From the IMG/VR virus record IMGVR_UViG_3300044623_000711, positions 1 to 40,625 of that record: a stretch of DNA of 40,625 bases; one strand, written 5' to 3'. Below are positions 20,425-30,220 of the stretch, in pieces. Made by a program: the position numbers and the translations under genes. Below the pieces are notes generated by a model, which saw nothing but the letters and a program-made list of their open reading frames with translations, was not told the origin of the DNA and searched no databases. This DNA comes from a virus. Positions within the stretch are counted from its first letter, which is position 1; each line of letters begins with the position of its first letter.

Positions 20425-23211
20425 TTAGGCCAGCGCCACTGATTTCCAAGCGAATCCGTTGTGAATGTAAAGCACGTTGGTGTTGGTGCTGTTGTTTGTG
20501 TGGAAAAACATCGGCACATTATCAATGCCCGTGTTGGTGGGGGTGTTGCTTGGGGCTGTTGGGCCTGCCGGAATGTAGACAAACCCATCGACCATCGTCG
20601 AATATCCGAGAGGCCCTTTGAAGTCTCCGTTGACCTGATTCCAGCCTGCCCCCTTGATCAATTTCCCGGTGACTCCATCGAACAGCACGAAGTTGTTGTC
20701 AGCGGAAGAACCAGGCCCCACCACGTTGCCTGAGCCCGTCCCAACAGCGTTCAGCACGCCGGCAGTCAGCGACAGGCCTGCGCCCAACGTGAGCTGCTCC
20801 ACACTGCCTGTGCCTGCCGTGCTGCGCCCAAGCACCCGGGCGGTTGCACAGGTTATCCCGGTGTTTTGAATGGCTACAGGGAAGGTGCAGTTGGTAAGCG
20901 TCCCTCCAGAAGGCGTGCCGATGTTCGTATTCAACAGGCTGGCAGTTGTCAGGATGGCTGACGTCTCACGCACCAGATTGCCTGTGCCCGTAGTCGCCCC
21001 CACCTTGATGATCTTGCCAGTGGTGCCGTTGAAAACAGCTACATCCCCATCGACTGCTACGCTCGGCCCGGTGACATCCCCTGAACCGCTGGCGGTAGCG
21101 TTCAGCGTGTTGCCAGCCATCGAAAGGCCTGTGCCAAGGATGATCTCGTCGATAGCAGTGCCCAACGGGCTGCTGCCCAAGAGCCTAGAGGTAGCGCTGG
21201 CAGCCTGAATCTTGCCGTAGGTCACCTTGTTCGCACCGATGGTCGTGGTGATCCCAGTGCTACCGCTGCCGCTCACATCGCCACTGAGGACAATGGCCTG
21301 GTCGCCAGTGTTTGTTCCCGAGGATGAGCCGGTAAGATTGCTCCCAGTGACCGTACCCGATGCAGCCACCGAGGTGGGAGTGATGGCCCCAAGGACAATC
21401 GTGATGGCCGGGGTGGTGGTAGGGTTGGCCACCGTACCGCTGACTCCGTTTGCTGTAACTACCGAGGTCGTGGTGACCGTGCCGGCGTTGGATGTAAACC
21501 CACTGGGGTTGGCCGCGGGATAGGCTCCCAACGAAGTAAGGGCTGCAGCAGCGCTGGTTGCTCCTGTACCGCCATTGGTGAGCGCCAAAGTGCCGCCGAG
21601 GGTCAAAGTTCCCGAAGTGGTTATCGGGCCGCCTGTGAAGCTCATGCCCGTGGTCGAGCCATCGGCATTGACGCTGGTCACCGTGCCCGTGCCTGGTGCC
21701 GAGGCTGACAGCGTGTTGCCCACCATCGCCAGGTTGGCCCCCAGGTTGATCTCGCCGATGCTGGTGCCTGTGGCGTCGGATCCAAGCAGGCGCTTGATAG
21801 CGGCAGCCGACTGGATTTTGTCGTAGGTCACCGCCCCATTGGTGATCGTGGTCGCGAAGGTGGTGGTGCCTGTGCCTGTCACCGGCCCTGTCAGCGCGAT
21901 GATCTGGTCACCGGTGTTCGCTCCCGAGGTGCTCCCGGAGATGTTGGTGCCGGTCACCGTACCGGTGGAGGCTACCGAGGTTGGCGTGATTGCTCCCAGG
22001 CCCAACGAGATGGCCGGGGTCGTCGTCGATGTACCTACCGAGGCTGTGATGCCGTCGGAAGGGGTCACCGTGACGTTGGTCACCGTTCCCCCGGTGCCTG
22101 TGGCCGAGAGCACAGTGCCGGATAGCGAGATACCGCTGCCCAGGCTGATCTCCTCGACCTGTCCTGTGCTGGAACCTCTGCCCAGCAGCCGGTTGGCAGT
22201 GCTCACATACTGCATCTTCTCGTACGTGACAGCCTGCGGGGTGATCACAGCCGGGATGCGGCCTGTGCCCTGCCCGGTGACATCACCTGTCTCAAGGATG
22301 TAGTCGCCGGACTCGGTGATCAGGAAGTCGCTGCCCTCGGTCAGCATCCGGTCGCCGCTCAGGATGATCACCTGGTCGCCGGTGTTAACTCCCGACAGAT
22401 TGCTACCAGTGACCGTAGCCCCGGCAGATATTGCCCCCGAGGCAGCCACACTGGTGGGGGTAATGGCTCCGAGTGCCAGGGTGATGGCCGGCGTCGTTGT
22501 GGACGTTGCTACGGAGCCCGACACGCCATTGGCCGTGGTTACAGATACGCTTGTAACCGTTCCGCCTCCAGCCGGTCCCGGGGGTCCAGCAGGGCCTGCA
22601 GGTCCAGCCGGGCCAGGTGCGCCTTGGATGCCCGATCCACCGGAGGGCTTGGTCAAGCCGGTGTCCAATCGTGTGATCTCGCAGATAGCGTAGATTTCAT
22701 CAATGTTGGCCAGGCTGGTAGGAATACCGAGGTGATTAACGCCTGCTGATGAGATGTAGTATTCCAGCCGGTAAACGTTGTCCTTGTGGGGTTGTACCCG
22801 GAGATTTAGGTCGATGTACGTGTTGGCCTGATTGGAGACCTCGCTCGACACGCTGTACCCGATCACTACATCGACCGGTGACCCAGCACTAGCAGTGGCC
22901 TCTGCACTGGCTGTGACGTCGTAGATCCGCATCCTAGTGTGCCCAGTGTGTCGGAAGGCAGCCATGGCCCGTATCTGGTAGGCACCTGCAGCCAGTTTGA
23001 AAGTGTTGCTTTCCAACTGAAGGATCAGCCCGTTGGGATCGACGGCAATGGTGTTGAGCGTCCGAGTCGACCAGGTAGTCGCCACACCGTTGCCACCACT
23101 GGTGCCCGAGGTCTTACTGTCGGTAAGGACAGCCACCTTGAGAGTAAGGCTGTCGACGTCTTTCCTGAGCTTGTTAATCAGGGTGGTGCTGGTCTGTGAA
23201 TCGTAGCTCAT
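20425..23211 (-). CDS. Collagen-like tail fibre (928 aa)
   Basis: Start ATG 23211 overlaps the preceding stop (ATGA). Domains in order: a short coiled coil (residues 12-31), a C1q/TNF-like beta sandwich (about 40-185), a collagen-like Gly-Pro-Ala run (about 197-213), then repeats of GVSGxVA...TTTPAIT and GDVTGxG units. Four units carry VTYxKxQ...RLLG followed by LGxGLSL. No signal peptide. It is most likely a trimeric receptor-binding fibre. The 309-aa protein at 32883-33812 has one copy of the same VTYxKxQ...RLLGR unit. Confidence 0.8.
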   Translation of the reverse strand: MSYDSQTSTTLINKLRKDVDSLTLKVAVLTDSKTSGTSGGNGVATTWSTRTLNTIAVDPNGLILQLESNTFKLAAGAYQIRAMAAFRHTGHTRMRIYDVTASAEATASAGSPVDVVIGYSVSSEVSNQANTYIDLNLRVQPHKDNVYRLEYYISSAGVNHLGIPTSLANIDEIYAICEITRLDTGLTKPSGGSGIQGAPGPAGPAGPAGPPGPAGGGTVTSVSVTTANGVSGSVATSTTTPAITLALGAITPTSVAASGAISAGATVTGSNLSGVNTGDQVIILSGDRMLTEGSDFLITESGDYILETGDVTGQGTGRIPAVITPQAVTYEKMQYVSTANRLLGRGSSTGQVEEISLGSGISLSGTVLSATGTGGTVTNVTVTPSDGITASVGTSTTTPAISLGLGAITPTSVASTGTVTGTNISGSTSGANTGDQIIALTGPVTGTGTTTFATTITNGAVTYDKIQSAAAIKRLLGSDATGTSIGEINLGANLAMVGNTLSASAPGTGTVTSVNADGSTTGMSFTGGPITTSGTLTLGGTLALTNGGTGATSAAAALTSLGAYPAANPSGFTSNAGTVTTTSVVTANGVSGTVANPTTTPAITIVLGAITPTSVAASGTVTGSNLTGSSSGTNTGDQAIVLSGDVSGSGSTGITTTIGANKVTYGKIQAASATSRLLGSSPLGTAIDEIILGTGLSMAGNTLNATASGSGDVTGPSVAVDGDVAVFNGTTGKIIKVGATTGTGNLVRETSAILTTASLLNTNIGTPSGGTLTNCTFPVAIQNTGITCATARVLGRSTAGTGSVEQLTLGAGLSLTAGVLNAVGTGSGNVVGPGSSADNNFVLFDGVTGKLIKGAGWNQVNGDFKGPLGYSTMVDGFVYIPAGPTAPSNTPTNTGIDNVPMFFHTNNSTNTNVLYIHNGFAWKSVALA

Positions 23212-26200
23212 TTGTTCTTACGTCGAAGGATGCGCTGGGCTTCGTCAAGGCTGGCTGCTACACCGATCAATTCTCCTGCAGGTCCATATAAACGCAGGCT
23301 GCCTTTGGCCTTTCCAGGTAGTGCACGATAGCCTCCGGTAAAACTGTAGGCCCCGGGCATGGCGGAGTCGGGCTGGGGCATGAATCGAAGGCCTTGATCA
23401 CCAGAAACACGCTCGACAGTGGCAATTCTGTTGGCGTTATCGGTGTACTTCTCAACGTAGAGACCAGAGTTCCTCAATGCATCAACCACATCCTGAGAAG
23501 TCGACTCGGGAACAATAGCAGCTTTGAACTCATTCAGTCCAACCGCACGTTGAGGTTTAGCCTCAAAGTATTCGGTAGGAGCGTCTTTCAGGGAGAGGGC
23601 AAAATTCTTTACGTCCGACAGTGCTTGTGGGGTGATACCAACGTAGTCAAAGGAAGCCAACACCGATGCTGCTGAAGCCGGACGCTTGGCAATCTTGCCC
23701 ATAGCTTCAGAAAGATTATCTAGCCGATCAAATGCGTTCCGATTCGGATACTTGTCAAACGGAGCTAATGCTTCTACGACTTGGTCAAACTGGTTTTGGC
23801 TGTTTTTTCGAAATGGCTTTAGCTCCTCCCGCGTCATCAGGCTTCCTTCAGCCGCCCGTGCCTGGCCAAGATCGCGGAACTGCACCGCAGACTCAGAGCG
23901 AGCACGCCCAAGTGAATGCGTTAACCCACCTTCCTCTTGACCGCGGACTTTTCCGGTCATTGCATCGGTGACGTTTTCAAGGGTGTACGGCAGCTTCTTG
24001 CTTCCTCGGATCAGTTTTTTATCGGGTTCAAACGTGTCAGCCACCAGTCCGTCTACCCAATTCTTAAACTCGGTTTCACGGGGTTTGATTTGCTCACGGA
24101 TCCACTCCTGAATGCCGTAACGATCAACCTCCTTCTGGTTCTTTGCGACGATGTCCAAGTCTCCCACAATATCGTCGGCGTACCGAAACGGAAACGGAGT
24201 TCCGGGATCACCATAAGACTTTTTCACCAAGTCGTTCAGGCGCTGTTTCTGCTCATTATTCAGGCCTTCCACATTCCCGCCACGCTCTTTGTATGCAAGA
24301 TCGCGAAGAACGTCACTTGCAGCAATCCCATCCGGTGTCTGGAGAAAGTCGTAAAGGTCACGGCTATGCTGCGAAAGCACAGCCAGTCTCGGGTCGGAAA
24401 GTTGCTCCTTTTCCAAAACACGGTTTCGGAGATTGGGATCCTTCATCAGGCGCGGGACTTGGACGCCATTCTGGGTCAAGAAGGCGGCTTGCACGTCTGC
24501 TGATCCGGTCAATTGGCGAGTGGTCTCTACGACATTGTTTTCGCCCTTCTCTACTACCCGGTCATAAGCCCGTTCACCGGGAGCAATATCGTTCCAGTTC
24601 TGAAAGCCTTTCGGCAAAAGCGCCAGCATCCGCTTAGATAGAGCGTCTTTGGCACCACGCTTCACAGCCTGAAATGGACGTGGCTGTCGCGGAGAATACA
24701 CGTCCGCGTTGTACAGTCGGTTGCGAGGATCTGACTGGGGATCAACTGTCGCTTTGTCTGCAATCAGCGTAATGTCTCCAAATCCAGTGAAAGCCTTGTC
24801 CTTTTTGGTAATTCCCAGACTAGGCACAGGTATGCCCCCCAACTTCAAAGCAGAGCGAATGCCCTCTTCCGTGGTGTTGTGCAAGGCCACTAAGTTTTGG
24901 TCGACATCTGGCATGAACCTTACATCCCCCGCTTGTCGAACCGCCCCGCCTTCGCCTTGGCCTTCTTGGCCACCGACAGCGCGATTGCGACCGCCTGCTT
25001 CTGTGGCTTGCCGGCCTTCATCTCCCGCTTGACGTTGCTGCTGACTGATTTCGGGCTGTAGCCTTGTTTGAGTGGCATAATCTTTTTCTGCTTTGAGTTT
25101 GGCTTGTTCCTGAGTGTCGAAGATCCCAACGGTTGATCCATCGGGGCCGTACAGGCGGAACTTTCCGTTCTTCGACAAGATTCGATAACCGCCATTCTCA
25201 TCGGTGCTGACCCTGGTCTCACCAATGGCCTCTGCAGGCATGAAGTTGAGCTGAGTGCGGCGGTAGCTTGACTGCTCGCCCATGTCGCCTGTCCAGGGGA
25301 TCTGAGCCTTAGTGGAGTCGGCATTCTGGATGCGCTCAAGACGCAGATCCTGGTAGACCGATCCTCCCTTGCGGTTGGCGACGTAGCCGGCAGTCGGGAA
25401 GTTGACCATGACGTCCCCCTTCTTGGGAACTGCACCCATGATCTCGTTGAACATATTGCGCTTCTTAGCGCCATCGATGCCTCCACCAAGCGCCTCGGCG
25501 GAAGGCACAGCACCGGTCTCAGCAATGTTCTTCAGGTACACGTCACGCATCGTGGACATGGCCTGGTCGTAGTTGTTGAACAGGCTCTTGTAGGCCGGCT
25601 TGGTGAGAGCCTTGTACATCCGGGCCTGCACCTTGCCCCAGTCGACCACCTTGACGTTGACGCCGCCCTTGCTGTTGATCGAGATGCCGTAGGGCAGGAA
25701 CAGCTTCTGGGACTCGTCAAACACGCCAGACTTCCCGGTGGATCCGTAGACCTTCCAGTAGCTGCCTTCCATCAACGTGCCATCCCGGATTGCGGTGGCG
25801 ATGTCGATCAGTGTCCTGGAAGAGGATGGACCAAAGATGCCGCTCTTCGATACTGCATCGGCCTCGGCCAGGCTAAGTCTTCCTTCGATGACCGGGTTTC
25901 CGTAGGCATCCATGCCCGAGATGCTGGTGCGTTCAGCCTGAGGAACAGACTCGACGACACGCATCGTGCGGTTAGCTATGTCAGCAGTTTTGGCTGCGAG
26001 TTCAGCCTTAGACAACGGCCTGACGATGCTGCCATCCGGGGCAGTCATAAACAGGTCTGAGTAGCCTCGGGCCATGATGACCGCATTCTGCTGCGCCTGG
26101 GTCATCTTGTTGATGTCGACCCGCTGCTCGGTGGGCTCATAGCCCTCCTTAGGAGTCACCAGGTTCTTGATGGCATCCTCCATCCAGTCGAGCTTGATGC

Positions 26201-28328
26201 GCCGTCCGTTGGCGTCGTAGAAGGTACGGGCAACAGGGTCGAAACCAGCCTGCAATGCACGCCGAGTGAACCGTTCCGAAACAGCCTCCTTGGCGTTGTT
26301 CAGCGCCATCTCAAGGAAGGAAGGAATGCGACCCGGAAGCATCGTCTTCGGGTCTTTGCCTTTGAGCATTTCCTGCGTGTAGTACGCGGCAAACTCATCG
26401 GTGATGCGCTTGAGAGACTCAACCTTTTGAGCCCGTTGTTGAGCAGGATCAAAAGCATCCCGGAGCTCAGTGCGGATGCGGTCAGCAACCACGCGCCCAC
26501 CAGCCGATTGTAGTTTGTCGGCGTACTTGTTAGCGAAGTCGGTGAATTGCCTCTGGAAGTTGGGATCAGCAGAGGCAGTGTCGATGGCTTTAGCCCCAAG
26601 CTGACTCACCATGTCCTGCGTGATGCGTGCGTGCAGGATCTCATGCGGGAGTGCTTCGGGGCTGGCCTTGTCGACATTGATCAGGATCGTCGGCTTTCCG
26701 CTCTTGATGTTGTCGGGACCGATTGCAACACCGGCATAATTCACGTTCTGCAGTCCAGCAGGGACCGTGTCTGCATCGGTGTGGAAGATGACATCGACTC
26801 CAGCGCCTTCAGCACCTGCAACCTCGGACAGCGCCTTAGTGAGCTGCTTGTTGTTGAGGCGTCCGTACAGGGTGGCGCGTGCCTCGGAGTCCTTAATGGT
26901 CGCAGTCTGCTCGCCGGCCACCGGGTCAATGTAGGTGAACTGCACGTCGGTGGGACGAGTGTTGAGATCATCCACCGCGGTCTGTCGGACACGCCCACCA
27001 TTGAAGGCGTTGGCTTGAACAGCCTTAGCGAGCGTGAACCCACCGTCAAAAACACCAAAGCCAGCACCGCTGCCAATGGCCGCGGCAACAGCATCGCCTT
27101 CTTCTCCGGTCAATGCAGCGAGGGCACCGCCGGCAACGCCAGCACCTGCCATCGGCAAAAGAATCGTTGCTGCGCCCCTTACCGGAGTCTCAAGGCCGCT
27201 CCTGGCGAGAGCGGTGCCTAAGGCCCGAGCCCTAGATGATGCGCCTTCAGCCGCGGCAATACGCTCGCCAGCCCCCAGAAGGCCGCGCTGGGTCGCCGTA
27301 AGGCTTGGACCACCGGATACAGTTCCAGCCTCACCAACGGTCTCCATGGCCCCTCCTAGGCCCTTGGTTGCAGTGATTGTCTTAGCAACAGTTCCTAGAC
27401 CAGGAACATTCATGGTAAGCGGGATGCCAGCAGCCTCACCCAAGGTGATTCCTGTGGTTCCTTTGGCGATACCTTCCTGCACCGCTTGGCCCATTTGCTC
27501 GGACCCGGTGATGCCAGCAGTGATTCTGCCTGCTATGTTTTCGGGGCCGCGGCCTAGATTAGAGATGCGTTCGCCAGTGCGTTGGAGAATCTGTCCTGCC
27601 CGGGGGATTAGCGGGATAGCACGCTGCGCCAATGCAGACGCCAGCTTTCCACCGCCGGCAAAAGCAATGGATGACGGGTCAGCAAGGAACCCACCGACAT
27701 CTAAGCCTTGCTGGCTGATTGCTTCCTCGGGAATGCCATAGGCCTGCAAGACATCCTGAGAGGCAGGAACACGCTGGTCTCCTGGTGCATTGGCACGGGC
27801 CAACTGCCGCTTGATCTCGGCAGCAGCAAGGAAGGCCTCGTACTTGTCGTCGTCGTTGCGGAGCTTTCCGGTAATGTCCGACAGCTTGTTCAGCGCGGTG
27901 TCGATCAGTCCGCGGCCCATGTTTTCGGCCTTGAGCCTAGATTGAACTGCGATTTCTGCAGCAGTACCACCGGCAAGCTGCATTGGTGTGACGCCTTCAG
28001 GAGGGTCCATGTACTGCCCAATGGCCTCGCCCAGCTTGTAAGGCATTGAGGCAATGTCCTCCACCGTTTGGACGGCAGCAGTGCCAATGGTTTCCAGTGG
28101 TTTCTCGCCGAGCAGTGGCTTGGTCTTGGATACCTTCAGGTAGTCGAGGAACTCTTGCTTGCTCGGGGTGTAGTCGATCTGCGCTCCTTGAAACTGCAGC
28201 ACCTTGTTGTACGAATCATCAGGTGTTGGCGGGAATTCCTTGGATACAATTGCGTCTATGTCCGCATCGGATGCCCCATCAGCGAACTCAATGCTTCCTC
28301 TATTTGGAATCTCAACAACGATTGGCAT
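23208..28328 (-). CDS. Giant polyvalent/internal virion protein (1706 aa)
   Basis: The N-terminus (VVEIPNRGSIEFADGASDADI) matches the start of many phage internal or ejected proteins. Ala/Gly-rich helical segments follow, then a metallopeptidase-like LPHEILH (His562, Glu563, His566). Two similar GGYRxxxxGKxRLYGPxG motifs lie near residues 1059 and 1679. A segment after residue 1137 (VALHNTTEEGIRSALKLGG) resembles an enzymatic domain of phage polyvalent proteins, perhaps ADP-ribosyltransferase-like. Likely ejected with DNA or acting early in the host. Residues 1083-1137 overlie a 52-aa gene in another frame. Confidence 0.75.
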   Translation of the reverse strand: MPIVVEIPNRGSIEFADGASDADIDAIVSKEFPPTPDDSYNKVLQFQGAQIDYTPSKQEFLDYLKVSKTKPLLGEKPLETIGTAAVQTVEDIASMPYKLGEAIGQYMDPPEGVTPMQLAGGTAAEIAVQSRLKAENMGRGLIDTALNKLSDITGKLRNDDDKYEAFLAAAEIKRQLARANAPGDQRVPASQDVLQAYGIPEEAISQQGLDVGGFLADPSSIAFAGGGKLASALAQRAIPLIPRAGQILQRTGERISNLGRGPENIAGRITAGITGSEQMGQAVQEGIAKGTTGITLGEAAGIPLTMNVPGLGTVAKTITATKGLGGAMETVGEAGTVSGGPSLTATQRGLLGAGERIAAAEGASSRARALGTALARSGLETPVRGAATILLPMAGAGVAGGALAALTGEEGDAVAAAIGSGAGFGVFDGGFTLAKAVQANAFNGGRVRQTAVDDLNTRPTDVQFTYIDPVAGEQTATIKDSEARATLYGRLNNKQLTKALSEVAGAEGAGVDVIFHTDADTVPAGLQNVNYAGVAIGPDNIKSGKPTILINVDKASPEALPHEILHARITQDMVSQLGAKAIDTASADPNFQRQFTDFANKYADKLQSAGGRVVADRIRTELRDAFDPAQQRAQKVESLKRITDEFAAYYTQEMLKGKDPKTMLPGRIPSFLEMALNNAKEAVSERFTRRALQAGFDPVARTFYDANGRRIKLDWMEDAIKNLVTPKEGYEPTEQRVDINKMTQAQQNAVIMARGYSDLFMTAPDGSIVRPLSKAELAAKTADIANRTMRVVESVPQAERTSISGMDAYGNPVIEGRLSLAEADAVSKSGIFGPSSSRTLIDIATAIRDGTLMEGSYWKVYGSTGKSGVFDESQKLFLPYGISINSKGGVNVKVVDWGKVQARMYKALTKPAYKSLFNNYDQAMSTMRDVYLKNIAETGAVPSAEALGGGIDGAKKRNMFNEIMGAVPKKGDVMVNFPTAGYVANRKGGSVYQDLRLERIQNADSTKAQIPWTGDMGEQSSYRRTQLNFMPAEAIGETRVSTDENGGYRILSKNGKFRLYGPDGSTVGIFDTQEQAKLKAEKDYATQTRLQPEISQQQRQAGDEGRQATEAGGRNRAVGGQEGQGEGGAVRQAGDVRFMPDVDQNLVALHNTTEEGIRSALKLGGIPVPSLGITKKDKAFTGFGDITLIADKATVDPQSDPRNRLYNADVYSPRQPRPFQAVKRGAKDALSKRMLALLPKGFQNWNDIAPGERAYDRVVEKGENNVVETTRQLTGSADVQAAFLTQNGVQVPRLMKDPNLRNRVLEKEQLSDPRLAVLSQHSRDLYDFLQTPDGIAASDVLRDLAYKERGGNVEGLNNEQKQRLNDLVKKSYGDPGTPFPFRYADDIVGDLDIVAKNQKEVDRYGIQEWIREQIKPRETEFKNWVDGLVADTFEPDKKLIRGSKKLPYTLENVTDAMTGKVRGQEEGGLTHSLGRARSESAVQFRDLGQARAAEGSLMTREELKPFRKNSQNQFDQVVEALAPFDKYPNRNAFDRLDNLSEAMGKIAKRPASAASVLASFDYVGITPQALSDVKNFALSLKDAPTEYFEAKPQRAVGLNEFKAAIVPESTSQDVVDALRNSGLYVEKYTDNANRIATVERVSGDQGLRFMPQPDSAMPGAYSFTGGYRALPGKAKGSLRLYGPAGELIGVAASLDEAQRILRRKNK
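24920..25078 (-). CDS. Overprinted 52-aa basic protein inside the 1706-aa gene
   Basis: ATG 25078 to TAA 24920, in a different frame of the giant gene. The product begins MPLKQGYSPKSVSSNVKREM and continues with KAGKPQKQAVAIALSVAKK and a basic Gly/Arg tail. This closely resembles small basic phage proteins I recall as independent genes (DUF6496-type in wording). In the giant frame the same bases give a Gln/Gly/Glu-rich low-complexity linker. The family-like sequence in the second frame is the main support. Whether it is still translated is unknown. Confidence 0.6.
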   Translation of the reverse strand: MPLKQGYSPKSVSSNVKREMKAGKPQKQAVAIALSVAKKAKAKAGRFDKRGM

Positions 28329-28331
28329 AGG

Positions 28332-29783
28332 TTACTTTTTAAACACCTTGTACTTAACGCCTCCGATTGTCTGACTTTCTTGATCCGGTGTTTGATTTTT
28401 GTCTGTGGCACCAAACTGCTGCGCCTGCTGGAACGTGTTTGACGGAACAACAAGGTTCTCTGGAATTCCTCTGTCTTTAGCCATTGATCGGTATCTGTCA
28501 GCAACCGATTTCGCTTCGGTTGTTAAACCAAAGTAGCTCTTTTTGGCGGTATTGATAAAGTTGTTACGCTGTTCGTCGTCTGCAAGGAACTCGCCTTTTA
28601 GTGCTTTATTGTAAGTTGCAACAATCCTGTCAGGTATTCCTCCAGCGTTTGCAGCAGTAGCAAACTCTCCTTCTCGGACAGTGCTTCCGGGATCCAGAGT
28701 CTTCATAAACGAGAAGATCAGCGCGATGTCATCGCTGGGCTTATATTGAGGAGTTCCAACTCCAAGACTGTTCATTTGGTTCAAAAACGAACCAGCAATG
28801 CTAAGGTTTTGAACCGTTTTTTCGTTGTTAAAATCCGTGATGAACTTGTCAGCCGTCTTCTGCTGAGGCTCACTCAATTTAAGATAAGCGTTATCGGTTT
28901 GAGGAGTTCCTCTTACTGGAGCTCCGGCGGCTTTTCCAGAAACCATTGGTTGAACCAAATCAGTTCCAGGAATAGGCATAGAAGTAACATTTGGAGGAGC
29001 ACCGTATTCCGTTTCTAGACCACTCGGTCCCATCTTTGCTCCAGTAGGAACCAATCCAGCAGGCAGAGTTTGACCCATCCTGCGCATCATCGGTATTAAC
29101 GCCTGCATCTGAGTCGGAGTCAGCTTGTCTCCATACTTGCCAAGCATTTCCTGTGTGACGTCCTGATAAGGAACTGCAGGAGCTCGACCAGGCTGCATAG
29201 ACATAACCTCGCCCAAAGCCTGCGTGAAGTACGGAGCGGCAGTTGCCTCTCTTTGAGCCTGTCCCAACTGCAACGCACCTATCGCCAACTGCTGCCTGGC
29301 CGCAGCATCGCGCACCTCGTTCGACTGATCGTTCCGATACTGGTTCAGCACCATCACCGCATCACCGAGCGCCGCCTTCTTCTTGGCCAGGCTCATGTCC
29401 GGGAACTTCTCACCGAGGGACGAGAACTTGTTCAGCATCTCACGGTCGGCCTGCACCTGCTGGGTGTAGCGCGGGATGTCCTGCTCGGTTACGCCTTGAG
29501 GAAGCGCTCCGGTCTCCATGTACTGTTGGATGGCCAGGTACTTTGGATCAGAGGCCAACTGCTGCTGCATCATCCCGGAGACAGTCTCCCAGCTCTGCGT
29601 AGCCGCCTCAGTGTCCGCCTTCTTGGTGCGGTACTGCTCAATGGCCTTCCCGATATTCTGGCCCATCGAAGCAATGCCCATCGCCAGGTTGCGACCTGGG
29701 GCCGTAGCCGCCTCCATGTAGCCAGGAGGTAGAGTGGCCACTTGTTGGCCTGTGTAGGGTGTAGAGTAGCTGTAAGTGGCCAT
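28332..29783 (-). CDS. Internal virion protein (483 aa)
   Basis: The N-terminal half is Gln/Ala-rich and helical, as in ejected podovirus core proteins (MGQNIGKAIEQY, QSWETVSGMMQQQL). The C-terminal 170 residues contain a motif I recall from such proteins: DDIALIFSFMKTLDPGSTVR, EFATAANAGGIPDR and NNFINTAKKSYFGL. It directly precedes the giant polyvalent gene. It likely forms part of the ejected DNA channel or internal core. Confidence 0.75.
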   Translation of the reverse strand: MATYSYSTPYTGQQVATLPPGYMEAATAPGRNLAMGIASMGQNIGKAIEQYRTKKADTEAATQSWETVSGMMQQQLASDPKYLAIQQYMETGALPQGVTEQDIPRYTQQVQADREMLNKFSSLGEKFPDMSLAKKKAALGDAVMVLNQYRNDQSNEVRDAAARQQLAIGALQLGQAQREATAAPYFTQALGEVMSMQPGRAPAVPYQDVTQEMLGKYGDKLTPTQMQALIPMMRRMGQTLPAGLVPTGAKMGPSGLETEYGAPPNVTSMPIPGTDLVQPMVSGKAAGAPVRGTPQTDNAYLKLSEPQQKTADKFITDFNNEKTVQNLSIAGSFLNQMNSLGVGTPQYKPSDDIALIFSFMKTLDPGSTVREGEFATAANAGGIPDRIVATYNKALKGEFLADDEQRNNFINTAKKSYFGLTTEAKSVADRYRSMAKDRGIPENLVVPSNTFQQAQQFGATDKNQTPDQESQTIGGVKYKVFKK

Positions 29784-29785
29784 AA

Positions 29786-30220
29786 CTATGAGTGCTGAGA
29801 ATGGTATGCTGCCTCGCGAAGACTTAGGCTGATGGCTCGCATCCTTGGGTATCCTCCAAGGATCCAGGCCACCTGCAAAACCATGTCGTTACCGCAGCAA
29901 CGAATAACATCGGCAATCCGAGCCTTCCATTCGATATCTGATTTTTCCCAAGCCACAGAGTCGGCGTAGGTGCTCGTTACCTGGGCAACCATAGGTGCCA
30001 GCCTGATCCCGTGCTCAATGTAGAACGGCATTGAGTACAGTGAATTGGCCTGTATCAGCAGGTCCAGCATCGACTCGGTGTTGAGCACAACGTCCCCGTC
30101 AACCAGGTCATCAATGGCGTGACAGTAGAAGTGCCAGGCAGCAAGCCATTGGCGTGCAGCTTCGCTCCCTGCAGTTGCTTCGGCATAGATGGATCCGATG
30201 TCTTTGATTTCAGCAGGCAT
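29786..30220 (-). CDS. 144-aa hypothetical virion-cluster protein
   Basis: It is helical with many aromatic residues (ARQWLAAWHFYCHAIDDLVDG, SMPFYIEHGIRLAPMV). No recognised family. It overlaps the preceding glycosyltransferase stop by 11 bases and ends just before the 483-aa gene, so it is part of the late operon. It may be a virion or modification accessory. Confidence 0.6.
   Translation of the reverse strand: MPAEIKDIGSIYAEATAGSEAARQWLAAWHFYCHAIDDLVDGDVVLNTESMLDLLIQANSLYSMPFYIEHGIRLAPMVAQVTSTYADSVAWEKSDIEWKARIADVIRCCGNDMVLQVAWILGGYPRMRAISLSLREAAYHSQHS

Noticed and set aside
21227-22693. Several long plus-strand open frames opposite the fibre gene
   Set aside because: They are rich in Val/Pro/Thr and mirror the repetitive minus-strand fibre codons; a high-GC third-position effect explains them.
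25079-25525. Longer version (201 aa) of the overprinted frame
   Set aside because: Only the last 52 codons look like a real protein; upstream residues are Arg/Ser/Leu-rich shadow sequence.
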